A stretch of 64,000 bases of DNA, taken from Thermoproteaceae archaeon. Lineage in GTDB: Archaea > Thermoproteota > Thermoprotei > Thermoproteales > Thermoproteaceae. The stretch spans positions 1 to 64,000 of the forward strand of contig WANN01000040.1 of NCBI GenBank assembly GCA_015521775.1. The letters run 5' to 3'. The number at the start of each line of letters is the position of its first letter. Positions within the stretch are counted from its first letter, which is position 1. Under the pieces are notes generated by a model, which had not been told where the DNA came from, did not search any database, and saw only the letters and a program-made list of their open reading frames with translations. The position numbers and the translations under genes were made by a program. Shown piece by piece: positions 53,381-61,305 of the stretch.

Positions 53381-53618
53381 ACATCAATATTTAAACTCAT
53401 GCGATAAAAAGCATTCTACTTAAACAGTTATTATGTCAATTATCGAGTTTTATCGACTACAATCATTGAACCAGCCTACTTTATGCCCCCATGGCGGTAG
53501 CGTCACCCATGCGGTGGAGGCCCTGTTTGGTCGGCTGCCACGGGCATCCGGTGCCCCATCGCCGGTGGGCGCCGGATCTGGGCCCACATACATATAAAGG
53601 GCGGGCGTCCAGCCCATC
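53381..53618. promoter_or_regulatory. Divergent regulatory region of iolG and GDPD genes
   Basis: 238 bases with two promoters. The TTTTTATC box of iolG (53403-53410, minus strand) is part of CGATAAAA at 53402-53409, which recurs as its reverse complement TTTTATCG at 53448-53455. The pair makes an 8-base inverted repeat that could be an operator. CATATAAAGG at 53591-53600 is centred 24 bases before the GDPD GTG. The middle, 53470-53590, shows nothing recognisable. Confidence 0.5.
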
Positions 53619-54320
53619 GTGGAGAGGCCGTTGCTCGTTGCCCATAAGGCGAATCGGCCCAGCATAGCCCGTAGCCTCGCGGCCATGGGTATTAGGCATG
53701 TCGAGATAGACGTAAGGCTGAGGGGGGGCAGGCTGGTGGTGGAGCACGGCGTCGAGATGCCGCGTACAGGTCCCGCGAAAAGGGCCCTTATAGGGCTCCT
53801 TTACAGGATGTTTGACAGGGACCCCATAATGAGGCCGTTGACCCTTGAGGACTACCTTTCGCTCTTTGCGCGTAGCTTCCACTTCTGGATTGACTTGAAG
53901 GGGAGGCACATAGAGGGCGAGGTGCTCAGGCTGCTGGACAAGTACGACGTGGCTCCCCCCACGTTCTTCTCATCGGGCTTCTACGACTCGTTAAAACGCA
54001 TAAAGATGGCAAGGGGCGAGGCCCTAGTCTTCCTGGGCAACATGTCGTTTTACCCACTCGACGTCAAGTGCCTAGTGGGGTCCGTGGGCGCTGACGGGCT
54101 CTCGGTGCAGCACACGTACGTGGATAAGGACCTCGTCGAGAAGGCACATGCAGTGGGCGCGCGGGTCGCCGCTTGGACGGTCAACGACGTGGAGGAGGCC
54201 ATACGTTTGATGGGTCTCGGGGTTGACATAATAATTACCGACGTGCCTGAGAGGATTGGAAACGCCTTGAGCGCAGTGGGGGGACCGAGTGAGAGGCAGG
54301 TCCAGGCAGGGCGCCCATAG
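53619..54320 (+). CDS. Glycerophosphodiester phosphodiesterase (GDPD)
   Basis: The 233-residue TIM-barrel enzyme cleaves glycerophosphodiesters to glycerol phosphate and a polar headgroup alcohol. LLVAHKANRPS, HVEIDVRLRGGRLVVEHGVEM and LDKYDVAP..FFSSGFYDSLKRIK match the GDPD layout, with metal-binding Glu and Asp in VEIDVRL and His in VEHG. The usual first motif AHRG reads AHKA here, a change at a conserved Arg worth noting. WTVNDVEEAIRLMGLGVDIIITDVPE is the typical C-terminal motif. Start is GTG. It lies inside the inositol island. Confidence 0.86.
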   Translation: MERPLLVAHKANRPSIARSLAAMGIRHVEIDVRLRGGRLVVEHGVEMPRTGPAKRALIGLLYRMFDRDPIMRPLTLEDYLSLFARSFHFWIDLKGRHIEGEVLRLLDKYDVAPPTFFSSGFYDSLKRIKMARGEALVFLGNMSFYPLDVKCLVGSVGADGLSVQHTYVDKDLVEKAHAVGARVAAWTVNDVEEAIRLMGLGVDIIITDVPERIGNALSAVGGPSERQVQAGRP

Positions 54321-54468
54321 GCAGGGCGCCTTTTAGACGAATACGTAGGTCGGCCCGTCACAGCCCCGCACATCCCAACGTTGTTCATAGATGTCCCAAC
54401 GCATGCGGTGTCCGGCCATTGCGTCCCATAGTGGACGCGAGACGAGGCCCCACTGTGGGCCCATAGGT
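54321..54468. other. Intergenic region with short direct repeat
   Basis: 148 bases between two convergent genes. TCCCAACG occurs twice about 21 bases apart (near 54370 and 54390). No gene, tRNA or clear terminator was found. Confidence 0.35.
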
Positions 54469-54933
54469 TTACAGAAAGAGGCCTATCATTTCGCCGCCTG
54501 CATATGCTGCCAATGAGGCTGCGTGGCCTGTCAGAAGCACCACTGCGGAAGCCTTGTACTTGTTTAGCCCTAGGCCCCATATAATTGCCGCGGCCGGTAT
54601 TACGCCCAGCAGCAGTGTGGCCGGCGCCAGAGATAAGTATCCCACGAGGTTCACCCTCTTTCTGCCCCTTATGCGTAACAGCAGCGATACGACTACCCTA
54701 TACCTTTCCGAGGCAGAGAGCGCTGCAAGCGACAACGCGAAGAGGCCTGTGAGGGCCGCATAAAACGACACGAGCAATGTGGCTGGGGACATGTCCAACG
54801 TGACTGCAAGTACGGCGGGGGCAACATAGTCGAGTAGTAGCGTGGTGCCTAGGAGGAGCACGCAGCTCTGTATGTTCCAGCTAGGCACGCATGACAATAT
54901 AAGTAATGTGCCTCCCAGCACGAACCCCAGCAC
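54469..54933 (-). CDS. Small polytopic membrane protein
   Basis: 154 residues, four to five hydrophobic helices separated by a basic loop SLLLRIRGRKRVNLV near residue 85. The end resembles small multidrug-export-type membrane proteins, but the ELR-type motif of that family is absent, so no name is given. It follows the MalK-like gene on the same strand with a 37-base gap and might be co-transcribed with it. Confidence 0.6.
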   Translation of the reverse strand: MLGFVLGGTLLILSCVPSWNIQSCVLLLGTTLLLDYVAPAVLAVTLDMSPATLLVSFYAALTGLFALSLAALSASERYRVVVSLLLRIRGRKRVNLVGYLSLAPATLLLGVIPAAAIIWGLGLNKYKASAVVLLTGHAASLAAYAGGEMIGLFL

Positions 54934-54970
54934 GTCGGATGGACGCGGGCTAGCTATATTTGGGTTTCGC

Positions 54971-56038
54971 CTAGAGGAGCTGCCCAGTATCCTTGTCGTA
55001 GATGAAGAGCTTCTCGGGGGGGAGTCTGAGTCCTATGGTGTCGCCAGGGGAAACCCTGACCTCGGGTTTCGTGATGACCTTGACTATGTGTTCATCTATC
55101 TGAGCCGTTATCACGGCGTCCTTGCCCAGCGGTTCGAAGACCACGACCCTGGCCTTCACGTCGCCATCGCCGGCAACCTCTATATGTTCGGGCCTTATGC
55201 CGAGGTACACTTCGTCACCTTTCACGTTGCTAACTATGCCGCTGGGGACCCGGTACTTGAAGCCGGGGCACAGTAGGACGCCGCCATCGGCTTCCCAGGT
55301 CAATGTGCAGGGTATCAGGTTCATGGGAAGCGTGCCGATGAATGTAGCCACAAAGGTGTTGGCCGGTCTCCCATAGATTTCGTCGGGGCCCCCAACCTGC
55401 TGTATACGCCCCTCGTTTATCACGACTATCTTGTCCGCCATGGACATGGCCTCCACCTGGTCGTGGGTCACGTATATGGTGGTGACCTTTAACTCCCTCT
55501 GGAGCCTCTTAAGCTCCGCCCTCATGTTTATGCGGAGTAGCGCGTCGAGATTGGAAAGCGGCTCGTCCAACAGTAGGACGCTGGGCTCCTTGGCCAGGGC
55601 CCTGGCCAGCGCAACCCTCTGCTGCTGTCCCCCGGAAAGCTGGCTCGGCCTCCTGTCCAGGAGATGGTCTATGCGCATGAGTTTGGCAACGTCCCTCACC
55701 TTACGGTCTATCTCACTGCGGGGCATCTTCTTCAGCTTTAGGGGAAAAGCTATGTTGTCGTACACGGTCATGTGTGGGTAAAGTGCGTAGCTCTGAAACA
55801 CCATGCCCACATTGCGGTCCTTAGGGGGGAGATCCGTGACGTCCTCAGAGTCGAAGTAGACGTGTCCAGTCGTGGGCTTATATATGCCGGCCACTATTAG
55901 TAGAAGCGTGGATTTCCCTCCGCCCGAGGGGCCTAGGAACACTACGAACTCCCCATCCGCAATGTCCAGATTTACTCCGTCAAGCGCCCTTACCTGGCCA
56001 AAAATCTTAGATACATTTTCGAGCTTTATCGATACCAT
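54971..56038 (-). CDS. ABC transporter ATPase, MalK/UgpC-like
   Basis: The 355-residue CUT1 ATPase has Walker A GPSGGGKS at 36-43, Q-loop FQSYALYPHM near 81-90, signature LSGGQ at 134-138, Walker B VLLLDEP at 154-160, H-loop VTHDQ, and a C-terminal TOBE/OB domain (residues 240-355; GIRPEHIEV). It is divergent from the binding protein and permease genes at 56167-59542, the obvious partners. As the importer at 9531-12509 has no ATPase, this subunit may serve both. TTTAATAA on the minus strand at 56061-56068 is 26 bases before the ATG. Confidence 0.92.
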   Translation of the reverse strand: MVSIKLENVSKIFGQVRALDGVNLDIADGEFVVFLGPSGGGKSTLLLIVAGIYKPTTGHVYFDSEDVTDLPPKDRNVGMVFQSYALYPHMTVYDNIAFPLKLKKMPRSEIDRKVRDVAKLMRIDHLLDRRPSQLSGGQQQRVALARALAKEPSVLLLDEPLSNLDALLRINMRAELKRLQRELKVTTIYVTHDQVEAMSMADKIVVINEGRIQQVGGPDEIYGRPANTFVATFIGTLPMNLIPCTLTWEADGGVLLCPGFKYRVPSGIVSNVKGDEVYLGIRPEHIEVAGDGDVKARVVVFEPLGKDAVITAQIDEHIVKVITKPEVRVSPGDTIGLRLPPEKLFIYDKDTGQLL

Positions 56039-56058
56039 ACCATATGGATATAGGGGCG

Positions 56059-56146
56059 AATTATTAAACCTTGCGCGGGTGAAATATCTATAAATATTAT
56101 AATTGAGTTTTAATAATTGGACCGTGTATAGCGATAACTTTTAATA
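56059..56146. promoter_or_regulatory. Divergent promoters and 10-bp inverted repeat between ATPase and importer genes
   Basis: AATTATTAAA at 56059-56068 and its exact reverse complement TTTAATAATT at 56109-56118 form an inverted repeat. The first half contains the ATPase gene's TATA-like box; the second lies some 20 bases upstream of TTTTAATA (56139-56146), the box of the binding-protein gene, centred 25 bases before its ATG. The whole region is AT rich, so chance is more likely than at the nar repeat. Confidence 0.5.
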
Positions 56147-56166
56147 GGACCGTTGTTCTGCACACC

Positions 56167-57654
56167 ATGGCCGCCCAGAAAACGGGAATAATAATAGCGG
56201 TCATATTGCTCATAATAGGCCTCGTCGTGGGCTACTTCGCGGGACAAGCAGCGGCGCCGGCAGCCACTGAAACGGTTACTGTGACCGCCCCTGGCGCCGG
56301 AGCACAAGTCGTTACAGAGACAGTCACGCAGACAGTAACCACAACGCAGACTGTGACCGCCCCAGCCGCAGGTCCCAAGGAGATAGTGATCAGGGTTTGG
56401 GCTTCCGGCTCGCCTGTGGACGTGACTAGGGTGGACAACGTTGAGCGCGCCGCCGAGATCCTAAACAGGATGCTCGCCGCGGCCGGCGTCGGGGTCACTA
56501 TTAGGGTTGAGAAGCAGTTCTTCCGCGGCGACTACATGGACAAGCTCACAGCGGCCTTCGCCGCGGGCGAGGCGCCCGACATAATAGCCATGAAGAACCT
56601 GCCGGAGCTGGTGGACGGTGGCTACGTGATAGCGCTCGACGGCTATATAGACAAGTACTCGAGGCTCCTTGAGGACGTGTACGACGTGCTGTGGAGGGCC
56701 GTGACGTATAAGGGCCAGATATGGGCTCTGCCGCAGGACACCGAGGTGAGGCCCCTCTACTTTAGGAAGGATGTTTTGAGGAAGCTTGGGTGGAGCGAGG
56801 AGCAGATAGAGGCGTTGCCCGAGAGGATCAGGAACGGCGAGGTGACGCTTCAGGACCTAATCCAGGTGGCAAAGGAGGCCATGGACAAGGGCCTGGTCAG
56901 GTGGGGCTTCTACCACAGGCCCAACTTCGGTGGGACGCCCTTCGTGATACTGTACTACCAGTATGGCGGCGTGCTCCAGGACGAGGCCACCGGCAAGCTG
57001 GTCCTCGATAGGCAGGCAATGCTCAAGATGCTCCAGCTACTCTACAGGATGGCCCAGGTGGACAAGGTGCTCCCAGCGGACATGATAGGCACCGAGTGGA
57101 GGAAGATACACAGCGACTTCGTGAACGGTAGGGTGCTCTTCTGGTTTGGCGGTAGCTGGCACTGGAGCGAGTGGCAGAGGGTGGCATACCACGAGCAGCT
57201 TGGCAAACTCCCCGAGGACTACCTGTGGGAGAACGTTGGCTTCGCCCTGGTCCCGGCGCCCGAGCCCGGCCTGAGGCCAGCCACCCTGTCCAGCCCCTAC
57301 CTGTACTACGTGACTGCCCAGTCGGAGAACCCCGAGCTGGCGTTCCTGCTGATAGCCCTCGCCACCTCGGCGCCGCTGGACGCGATCCATGCCGTCGACA
57401 GCGCGCACCTGCCAGTCAGGAGGACGACGGTGGAGCAGCCGTACTTCGCCCAGTCGGAGTTCCACAGGAAGATAGCGTACATGGTCGAGTACACGACGTT
57501 CGAGCCCTTGCACCCTGGCTGGTCCAAGTACAAGACCGCCTGGATAACCGCCATAACCAAGGTGGAGAAGGGCCAGGCCACGCCAGAGGAGGCGCTTGAG
57601 GAGATGGTGAACACGCTTAGGGCCGAGCTCGGGGACCAGTTAATAGTTAGGTAA
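56167..57654 (+). CDS. ABC transporter substrate-binding protein, family 1
   Basis: The 495-residue binding protein has an N-terminal helix (GIIIAVILLIIGLVVGYFAG) and a Thr/Val-rich linker (residues 30-72), the typical archaeal membrane tether, then the mature part beginning KEIVIRVWASGSPVDVTRVDN. Family features include FAAGEAPDIIAMKNLPELV, WALPQDTEVRPLYFRKDVL and FVNGRVLFWFGGSWHWSEW. The ligand cannot be told from sequence; the iol genes next door make inositol or an inositol glycoside a good candidate. First gene of a three-gene importer operon with its ATPase divergent. Confidence 0.9.
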   Translation: MAAQKTGIIIAVILLIIGLVVGYFAGQAAAPAATETVTVTAPGAGAQVVTETVTQTVTTTQTVTAPAAGPKEIVIRVWASGSPVDVTRVDNVERAAEILNRMLAAAGVGVTIRVEKQFFRGDYMDKLTAAFAAGEAPDIIAMKNLPELVDGGYVIALDGYIDKYSRLLEDVYDVLWRAVTYKGQIWALPQDTEVRPLYFRKDVLRKLGWSEEQIEALPERIRNGEVTLQDLIQVAKEAMDKGLVRWGFYHRPNFGGTPFVILYYQYGGVLQDEATGKLVLDRQAMLKMLQLLYRMAQVDKVLPADMIGTEWRKIHSDFVNGRVLFWFGGSWHWSEWQRVAYHEQLGKLPEDYLWENVGFALVPAPEPGLRPATLSSPYLYYVTAQSENPELAFLLIALATSAPLDAIHAVDSAHLPVRRTTVEQPYFAQSEFHRKIAYMVEYTTFEPLHPGWSKYKTAWITAITKVEKGQATPEEALEEMVNTLRAELGDQLIVR

Positions 57655-57689
57655 ATGCCTGTCTCTCCAAGTAAACGAACACCCTTTTT

Positions 57690-58682
57690 ATGATCCGGAA
57701 AAGGCTATCCAAGGTCTACGAGAGGATAGCCCCCTGGCTATTCCTCTCCCCAATGCTTGGCCTGACCGTATTTGCCTGGATACTCCCCGTGATATTGACA
57801 GTATATCTCAGCTTCACAGACCTAAGCCTCAAGAACTTCCTGGCCTTTATCAGGGACTTCTTCACGGACCAGGTGCGTTTCACGCTGGAGAACTTCCAGA
57901 GGATGTTCGCAGGCGGGGACCCCTACCTCGCCACCGTGCTTCAGGTGACCGTGTTGTACGTGGGCAGCGTCCTCGTGTTCAACGCGTTCTTCTCGCTGAT
58001 AATGTCCATATCGATAGCCTACTTCATACGTAACGAGGCGATCTCGACGGCGCTGAGGATACTTTGGCTCCTCCCAAGGATAATGCCGCCCGTGGTGTAC
58101 GCATTACTTTGGCACTGGTTCATAGACCCTGACTATGGGCTCCTCAACAAGCTGCTCGCCAGCGTGGGGATACCGCAGTCGTTGTTGCCCAGCAGCTGGC
58201 TGCTCGACCCGCCCTACTCCCAGCTCCTCATGATAATGATAAACGGGTACGTGGGGGCGAGCTTCGGCATGATAATATATACCGCCGCGATAAAGTCCAT
58301 ACCTAGCGACATACTTAACGCGGCCTACGTGGACGGGGCCTCCGAGTTCCAGGTGGCCAGGCGGATAATAATCCCCATGCTCAAGTGGCCCATGCTCTTC
58401 GTGGTGTCCTGGCAGACCCTCAGCCTGTTGGCCTCCTACGAGTACATACTGGCCGTATGGGGCGCGGGAGGGGGATCGGAGGGCGTGGGCATAGCCAGGG
58501 CGGCGAACGTCATGGTGTGGTCCCTCTACTCGTACACGAAGGCCTTCAACGACTACCAGTACGGCTATGCCTCGGCCATCTCGCTGATGCTTGTCTTCAT
58601 CGGGGTCGCGCTGATATACCTTTACTTCAAGATATTCGGCTTCAAGAGGCTCATGGAGCCCAGCAAGGTGCTTGAGAGATGA
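57690..58682 (+). CDS. ABC transporter permease, UgpA/MalF-type
   Basis: A 330-residue permease with six or more hydrophobic helices. The EAA loop, LNAAYVDGASEFQVARRIIIPMLKWPM near residues 209-235, is intact and should contact the ATPase at 54971-56038. It follows the binding-protein gene by 35 bases and overlaps the second permease by 4 bases. CUT1-family membership is clear; substrate unknown. Confidence 0.92.
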   Translation: MIRKRLSKVYERIAPWLFLSPMLGLTVFAWILPVILTVYLSFTDLSLKNFLAFIRDFFTDQVRFTLENFQRMFAGGDPYLATVLQVTVLYVGSVLVFNAFFSLIMSISIAYFIRNEAISTALRILWLLPRIMPPVVYALLWHWFIDPDYGLLNKLLASVGIPQSLLPSSWLLDPPYSQLLMIMINGYVGASFGMIIYTAAIKSIPSDILNAAYVDGASEFQVARRIIIPMLKWPMLFVVSWQTLSLLASYEYILAVWGAGGGSEGVGIARAANVMVWSLYSYTKAFNDYQYGYASAISLMLVFIGVALIYLYFKIFGFKRLMEPSKVLER

Positions 58683-59542
58683 GGCGCAGGGCCTTCGACG
58701 TAGCTGCCAAGTACGTGGTGGTCCTCATCACGGCTGTCATACCCCTGATACCGGTGGTGGCCATGTTCCTCTGGCTGTTCATGCAGAGCGTGAGCGGCCG
58801 CGTCATACTCAGCCTAATACCGGCCGAGCTGACACTGGACAACTGGAGGTTCCTCTGGTCACCGGTACAGGCAGGCCTCAAGGAGTACCCGAACATTTGG
58901 CCCGTAGCGTTCAACTCGCTTCTATTAGCCCTCACCGTGTCCGGCATAGTGGTATTCGTGAGCACTATGGGCGGCTACTCGCTTTCCAGGATGGACTTCA
59001 GGGGCCGGTCCGCCCTCATGCAGTTCATCATAGCCCTACACGCGTTCCCCAGCATAATACTCCTCATAGCCCTCTTCATACTCCTCAACGCCGTGGGGCT
59101 CTACGGCAAGGGCTACATGACGCTCCTCGGCATAGCCCTCATCAAGGCCGGCCTCGAGATACCCATGGCCACCTGGATAATAAAGGGCTTCTTCGACTCG
59201 ATCCCCTGGGACGTGGAGAGGGCGGCATTCGTGGACGGGGCGGGCAGGTGGAGGACCTGGAGGAGCGTCATACTGCCCCAAATACTCCCAGGCATAGGCG
59301 CCGTCTCCATATTCTCCTTCCTGGCGGGCTGGTCCGAGTTCGTCATGGTGTACACCTTCATAAAGGACGAGGCCTACTACACCCTGTCCATACTGATATA
59401 CTACCTAATAGGCGAGTTCAAGTACATCGACTGGGGCCTCCTCGCCGCCATGGGCCTATTCTACACTATACCCACCATAATATTCTTCGGCACGTCCCAG
59501 CGCCTCCTCCTCAAGATATACGTGGGCGGAGTAAAGAGGTGA
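58679..59542 (+). CDS. ABC transporter permease, UgpE/MalG-type
   Basis: The 287-residue second permease, six predicted membrane helices, EAA loop VERAAFVDGAGRWRTWRSVILPQILPGI near residues 178-205. It starts with ATGA overlap after the first permease. With SBP, first permease and the divergent ATPase this completes a full CUT1 importer. Ends 65 bases before the convergent MNT gene. Confidence 0.92.
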   Translation: MRRRAFDVAAKYVVVLITAVIPLIPVVAMFLWLFMQSVSGRVILSLIPAELTLDNWRFLWSPVQAGLKEYPNIWPVAFNSLLLALTVSGIVVFVSTMGGYSLSRMDFRGRSALMQFIIALHAFPSIILLIALFILLNAVGLYGKGYMTLLGIALIKAGLEIPMATWIIKGFFDSIPWDVERAAFVDGAGRWRTWRSVILPQILPGIGAVSIFSFLAGWSEFVMVYTFIKDEAYYTLSILIYYLIGEFKYIDWGLLAAMGLFYTIPTIIFFGTSQRLLLKIYVGGVKR

Positions 59543-59607
59543 CCTGGGCCCTAACCAATCCCCTGTAAACGTTTTGGTAGCTGCGCGGTGGGACTTGCTA
59601 CGCGGCC

Positions 59608-59925
59608 TCATAGCTCCATACCGTAGCTGATGGCCTCAGCCACTATGCCCACCTCGCGCCTCTTCCTCTCGAACTCCTCGGGCGTGTAGCATAGGGCCTC
59701 TACGTCGACCCCTGGCCTGACGCCGCTGTCCCTGATGGCCTTCAGGACGCGTGAAGTCCTGTCGGTGAAGTGCATGCCGTGGAAGCGGGCCGAAACCACT
59801 ATTAGGTCCACGTCGGAGTCCCTGAGCGCGGTGCCCCTGGCCCTCGAGCCGAACAGTATTATCCTTGCGTCTGGGAACTCCCTCCTAATTGCCTCGGCCA
59901 CCCTCGCCGCGAGGGGGTCAACCAT
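59608..59925 (-). CDS. MNT-type minimal nucleotidyltransferase
   Basis: A 105-residue nucleotidyltransferase with LFGSRARGTALRDSDVDLIV at residues 24-43, holding the GS..G..SD.D catalytic motif of the pol-beta superfamily. With the HEPN protein upstream (8-base overlap) it forms a HEPN/MNT pair, a type II toxin-antitoxin-like module very common in hyperthermophilic archaea in which the MNT enzyme can AMPylate the HEPN partner. Whether this one is active is not shown. Confidence 0.88.
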   Translation of the reverse strand: MVDPLAARVAEAIRREFPDARIILFGSRARGTALRDSDVDLIVVSARFHGMHFTDRTSRVLKAIRDSGVRPGVDVEALCYTPEEFERKRREVGIVAEAISYGMEL

Positions 59926-60304
59926 GGAGACGGCCCTCGCAGAACCTCAATATGAGGCGGGCCTTCTCGAGGTGCGCCACGGCCATGTTGCGGTTGTAGA
60001 GGGTTGCCGGGACGCCGTTGGCAGCGTCGGGATAGCGCGTCACGACGTACTCTGGGGTCAGGTCCATGGCAGCGTCGAGGAGCTCCTCGTCGTCGACGCC
60101 AAGCGACTCGAGGAGCTCCAATAGGTTGTGGGTCCTTGGGGGAAGCTCAGCCTTCACGTGCATGTACACCGCCTTTAGGGCCTTCTCGGCGGCCTGCTGG
60201 GAGAAGAACACCGAAGCGTAGTAACGCCCAGCCTCTAACAATGCCTCGGCTGTCCTCGCATCCTCAAGGGCCTGTAGCCACATCCTCCTGACCTCCTCCC
60301 TCAC
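59918..60304 (-). CDS. HEPN-domain protein
   Basis: The 128-residue helical protein has ALEDARTAEALLEAGRYYASVFFSQQAAEKALKAVYM-type helices, which are diagnostic of HEPN, then LPPRTHNLLELLESLGV. A GTG start at 60304 is chosen because a TTTATAT box at 60326-60332 (minus strand) is centred 25 bases before it; GTG 60319 is an alternative. HEPN proteins may be RNases, but the Rx4-6H catalytic motif is not convincingly visible here, so RNase activity is uncertain. Paired with the MNT gene. Confidence 0.87.
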   Translation of the reverse strand: MREEVRRMWLQALEDARTAEALLEAGRYYASVFFSQQAAEKALKAVYMHVKAELPPRTHNLLELLESLGVDDEELLDAAMDLTPEYVVTRYPDAANGVPATLYNRNMAVAHLEKARLILRFCEGRLHG

Positions 60305-60325
60305 ACTGACGACCCGCACATACAG

Positions 60326-60383
60326 ATATAAACAAACCGCAGCGCCAGCGGCCTCGGGCCCGGGACGGGACGCACATTTTTAA
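60326..60383. promoter_or_regulatory. Divergent promoters of HEPN/MNT and amidohydrolase genes
   Basis: TTTATAT (minus strand, 60326-60332) is 25 bases before the HEPN GTG and TTTTTAAG (about 60377-60383) is 24 bases before the amidohydrolase ATG. The bases between are GC rich with no repeat. Confidence 0.5.
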
Positions 60384-60403
60384 GTTGTAGGGACACATAG
60401 CCA

Positions 60404-61237
60404 ATGGTAGTCATCGACATGCACGTGCACATACCCGTGGACGAGTTTCTAGGCTTCCTTGGGGACTTTGCGGAACCTGCGTTACGGTACTTCAATGCGG
60501 ACGTGGGGCGTAGGGAAGTCAAGGAGGTTTTGGACTGGTTTGCATCGCTGGGCATAGACTACGTGGTGGTGCTCCCCATAGACTCCACCTCCTTCCTCGG
60601 CCGCCGGGTGGGCAACGACGTTGTGGCTTCCCTTGCGAGGGATGACAGGGTCGTGGGGTTCTGTAGCGTGGATCCCCACAGTAGGTACGCCGTGGCGGAG
60701 CTGAGGAGGTGCGTCAGGGAGCTGGGTCTGAGGGGCCTGAAGCTGCATCCCCAGCTGCAGGGCTTCGACCCATCGGACCCAGCTGTGTGGCCCATATACG
60801 AGGAGGCCCAGGAGCTGGGGATACCCGTGATCTTCCACACGGGCACGTCAGGCATAGGCGCGGGGCTGCCGGGGGGAGGCGGGCTGCGGTTGGAGTTGGG
60901 GAGGCCTATGAGGATAGACCCAGTAGCGGCAAGCTTCCCCGACCTGCCCATAGTGCTGGCCCACGGGGGGTGGCCGTGGACCGACGAGGCCATAGCCATG
61001 GCCCTCCACAAGGCCAACGTGTACGTGGACCTCAGCGGGTGGTCCCCCAGGTACATGCCGGAGTCCATATGGAGATACTCGAGGCACCCGGCGCTGGCAA
61101 GGAAGCTGCTCTACGGCAGCGACTACCCATTCATAAGCCCGGAGAGGTGGCTAGAGGAGTTCAGGTCGGCCCCCGTAAAGGACGAGGCGCGCCCACTGGT
61201 GCTTGGGGACAACGCGAGGAGGGTCCTAGACATATAG
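60404..61237 (+). CDS. Amidohydrolase-family TIM-barrel metal enzyme (COG2159 type)
   Basis: A 277-residue protein with the N-terminal HxH metal motif IDMHVHIPVDE (His6 and His8), VDPHSRYAVAELRRCVRELGLRGLKLHPQLQGFDP, IFHTGTSGIG, VLAHGGWPW and the C-terminal LYGSDYPFISPERW. This is the ACMSD/gamma-resorcylate decarboxylase-like branch, which includes decarboxylases and hydrolases of ring or keto compounds. No specific substrate can be assigned. Position after the inositol island might hint at a related role but it has its own promoter. Confidence 0.82.
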   Translation: MVVIDMHVHIPVDEFLGFLGDFAEPALRYFNADVGRREVKEVLDWFASLGIDYVVVLPIDSTSFLGRRVGNDVVASLARDDRVVGFCSVDPHSRYAVAELRRCVRELGLRGLKLHPQLQGFDPSDPAVWPIYEEAQELGIPVIFHTGTSGIGAGLPGGGGLRLELGRPMRIDPVAASFPDLPIVLAHGGWPWTDEAIAMALHKANVYVDLSGWSPRYMPESIWRYSRHPALARKLLYGSDYPFISPERWLEEFRSAPVKDEARPLVLGDNARRVLDI

Positions 61238-61305
61238 CGGCCCCACATAGCGGGCCAGCACAAATGTTATACGCCTAGCCGCGGGCAAAAGCGTGGTCCT
61301 CGGCC

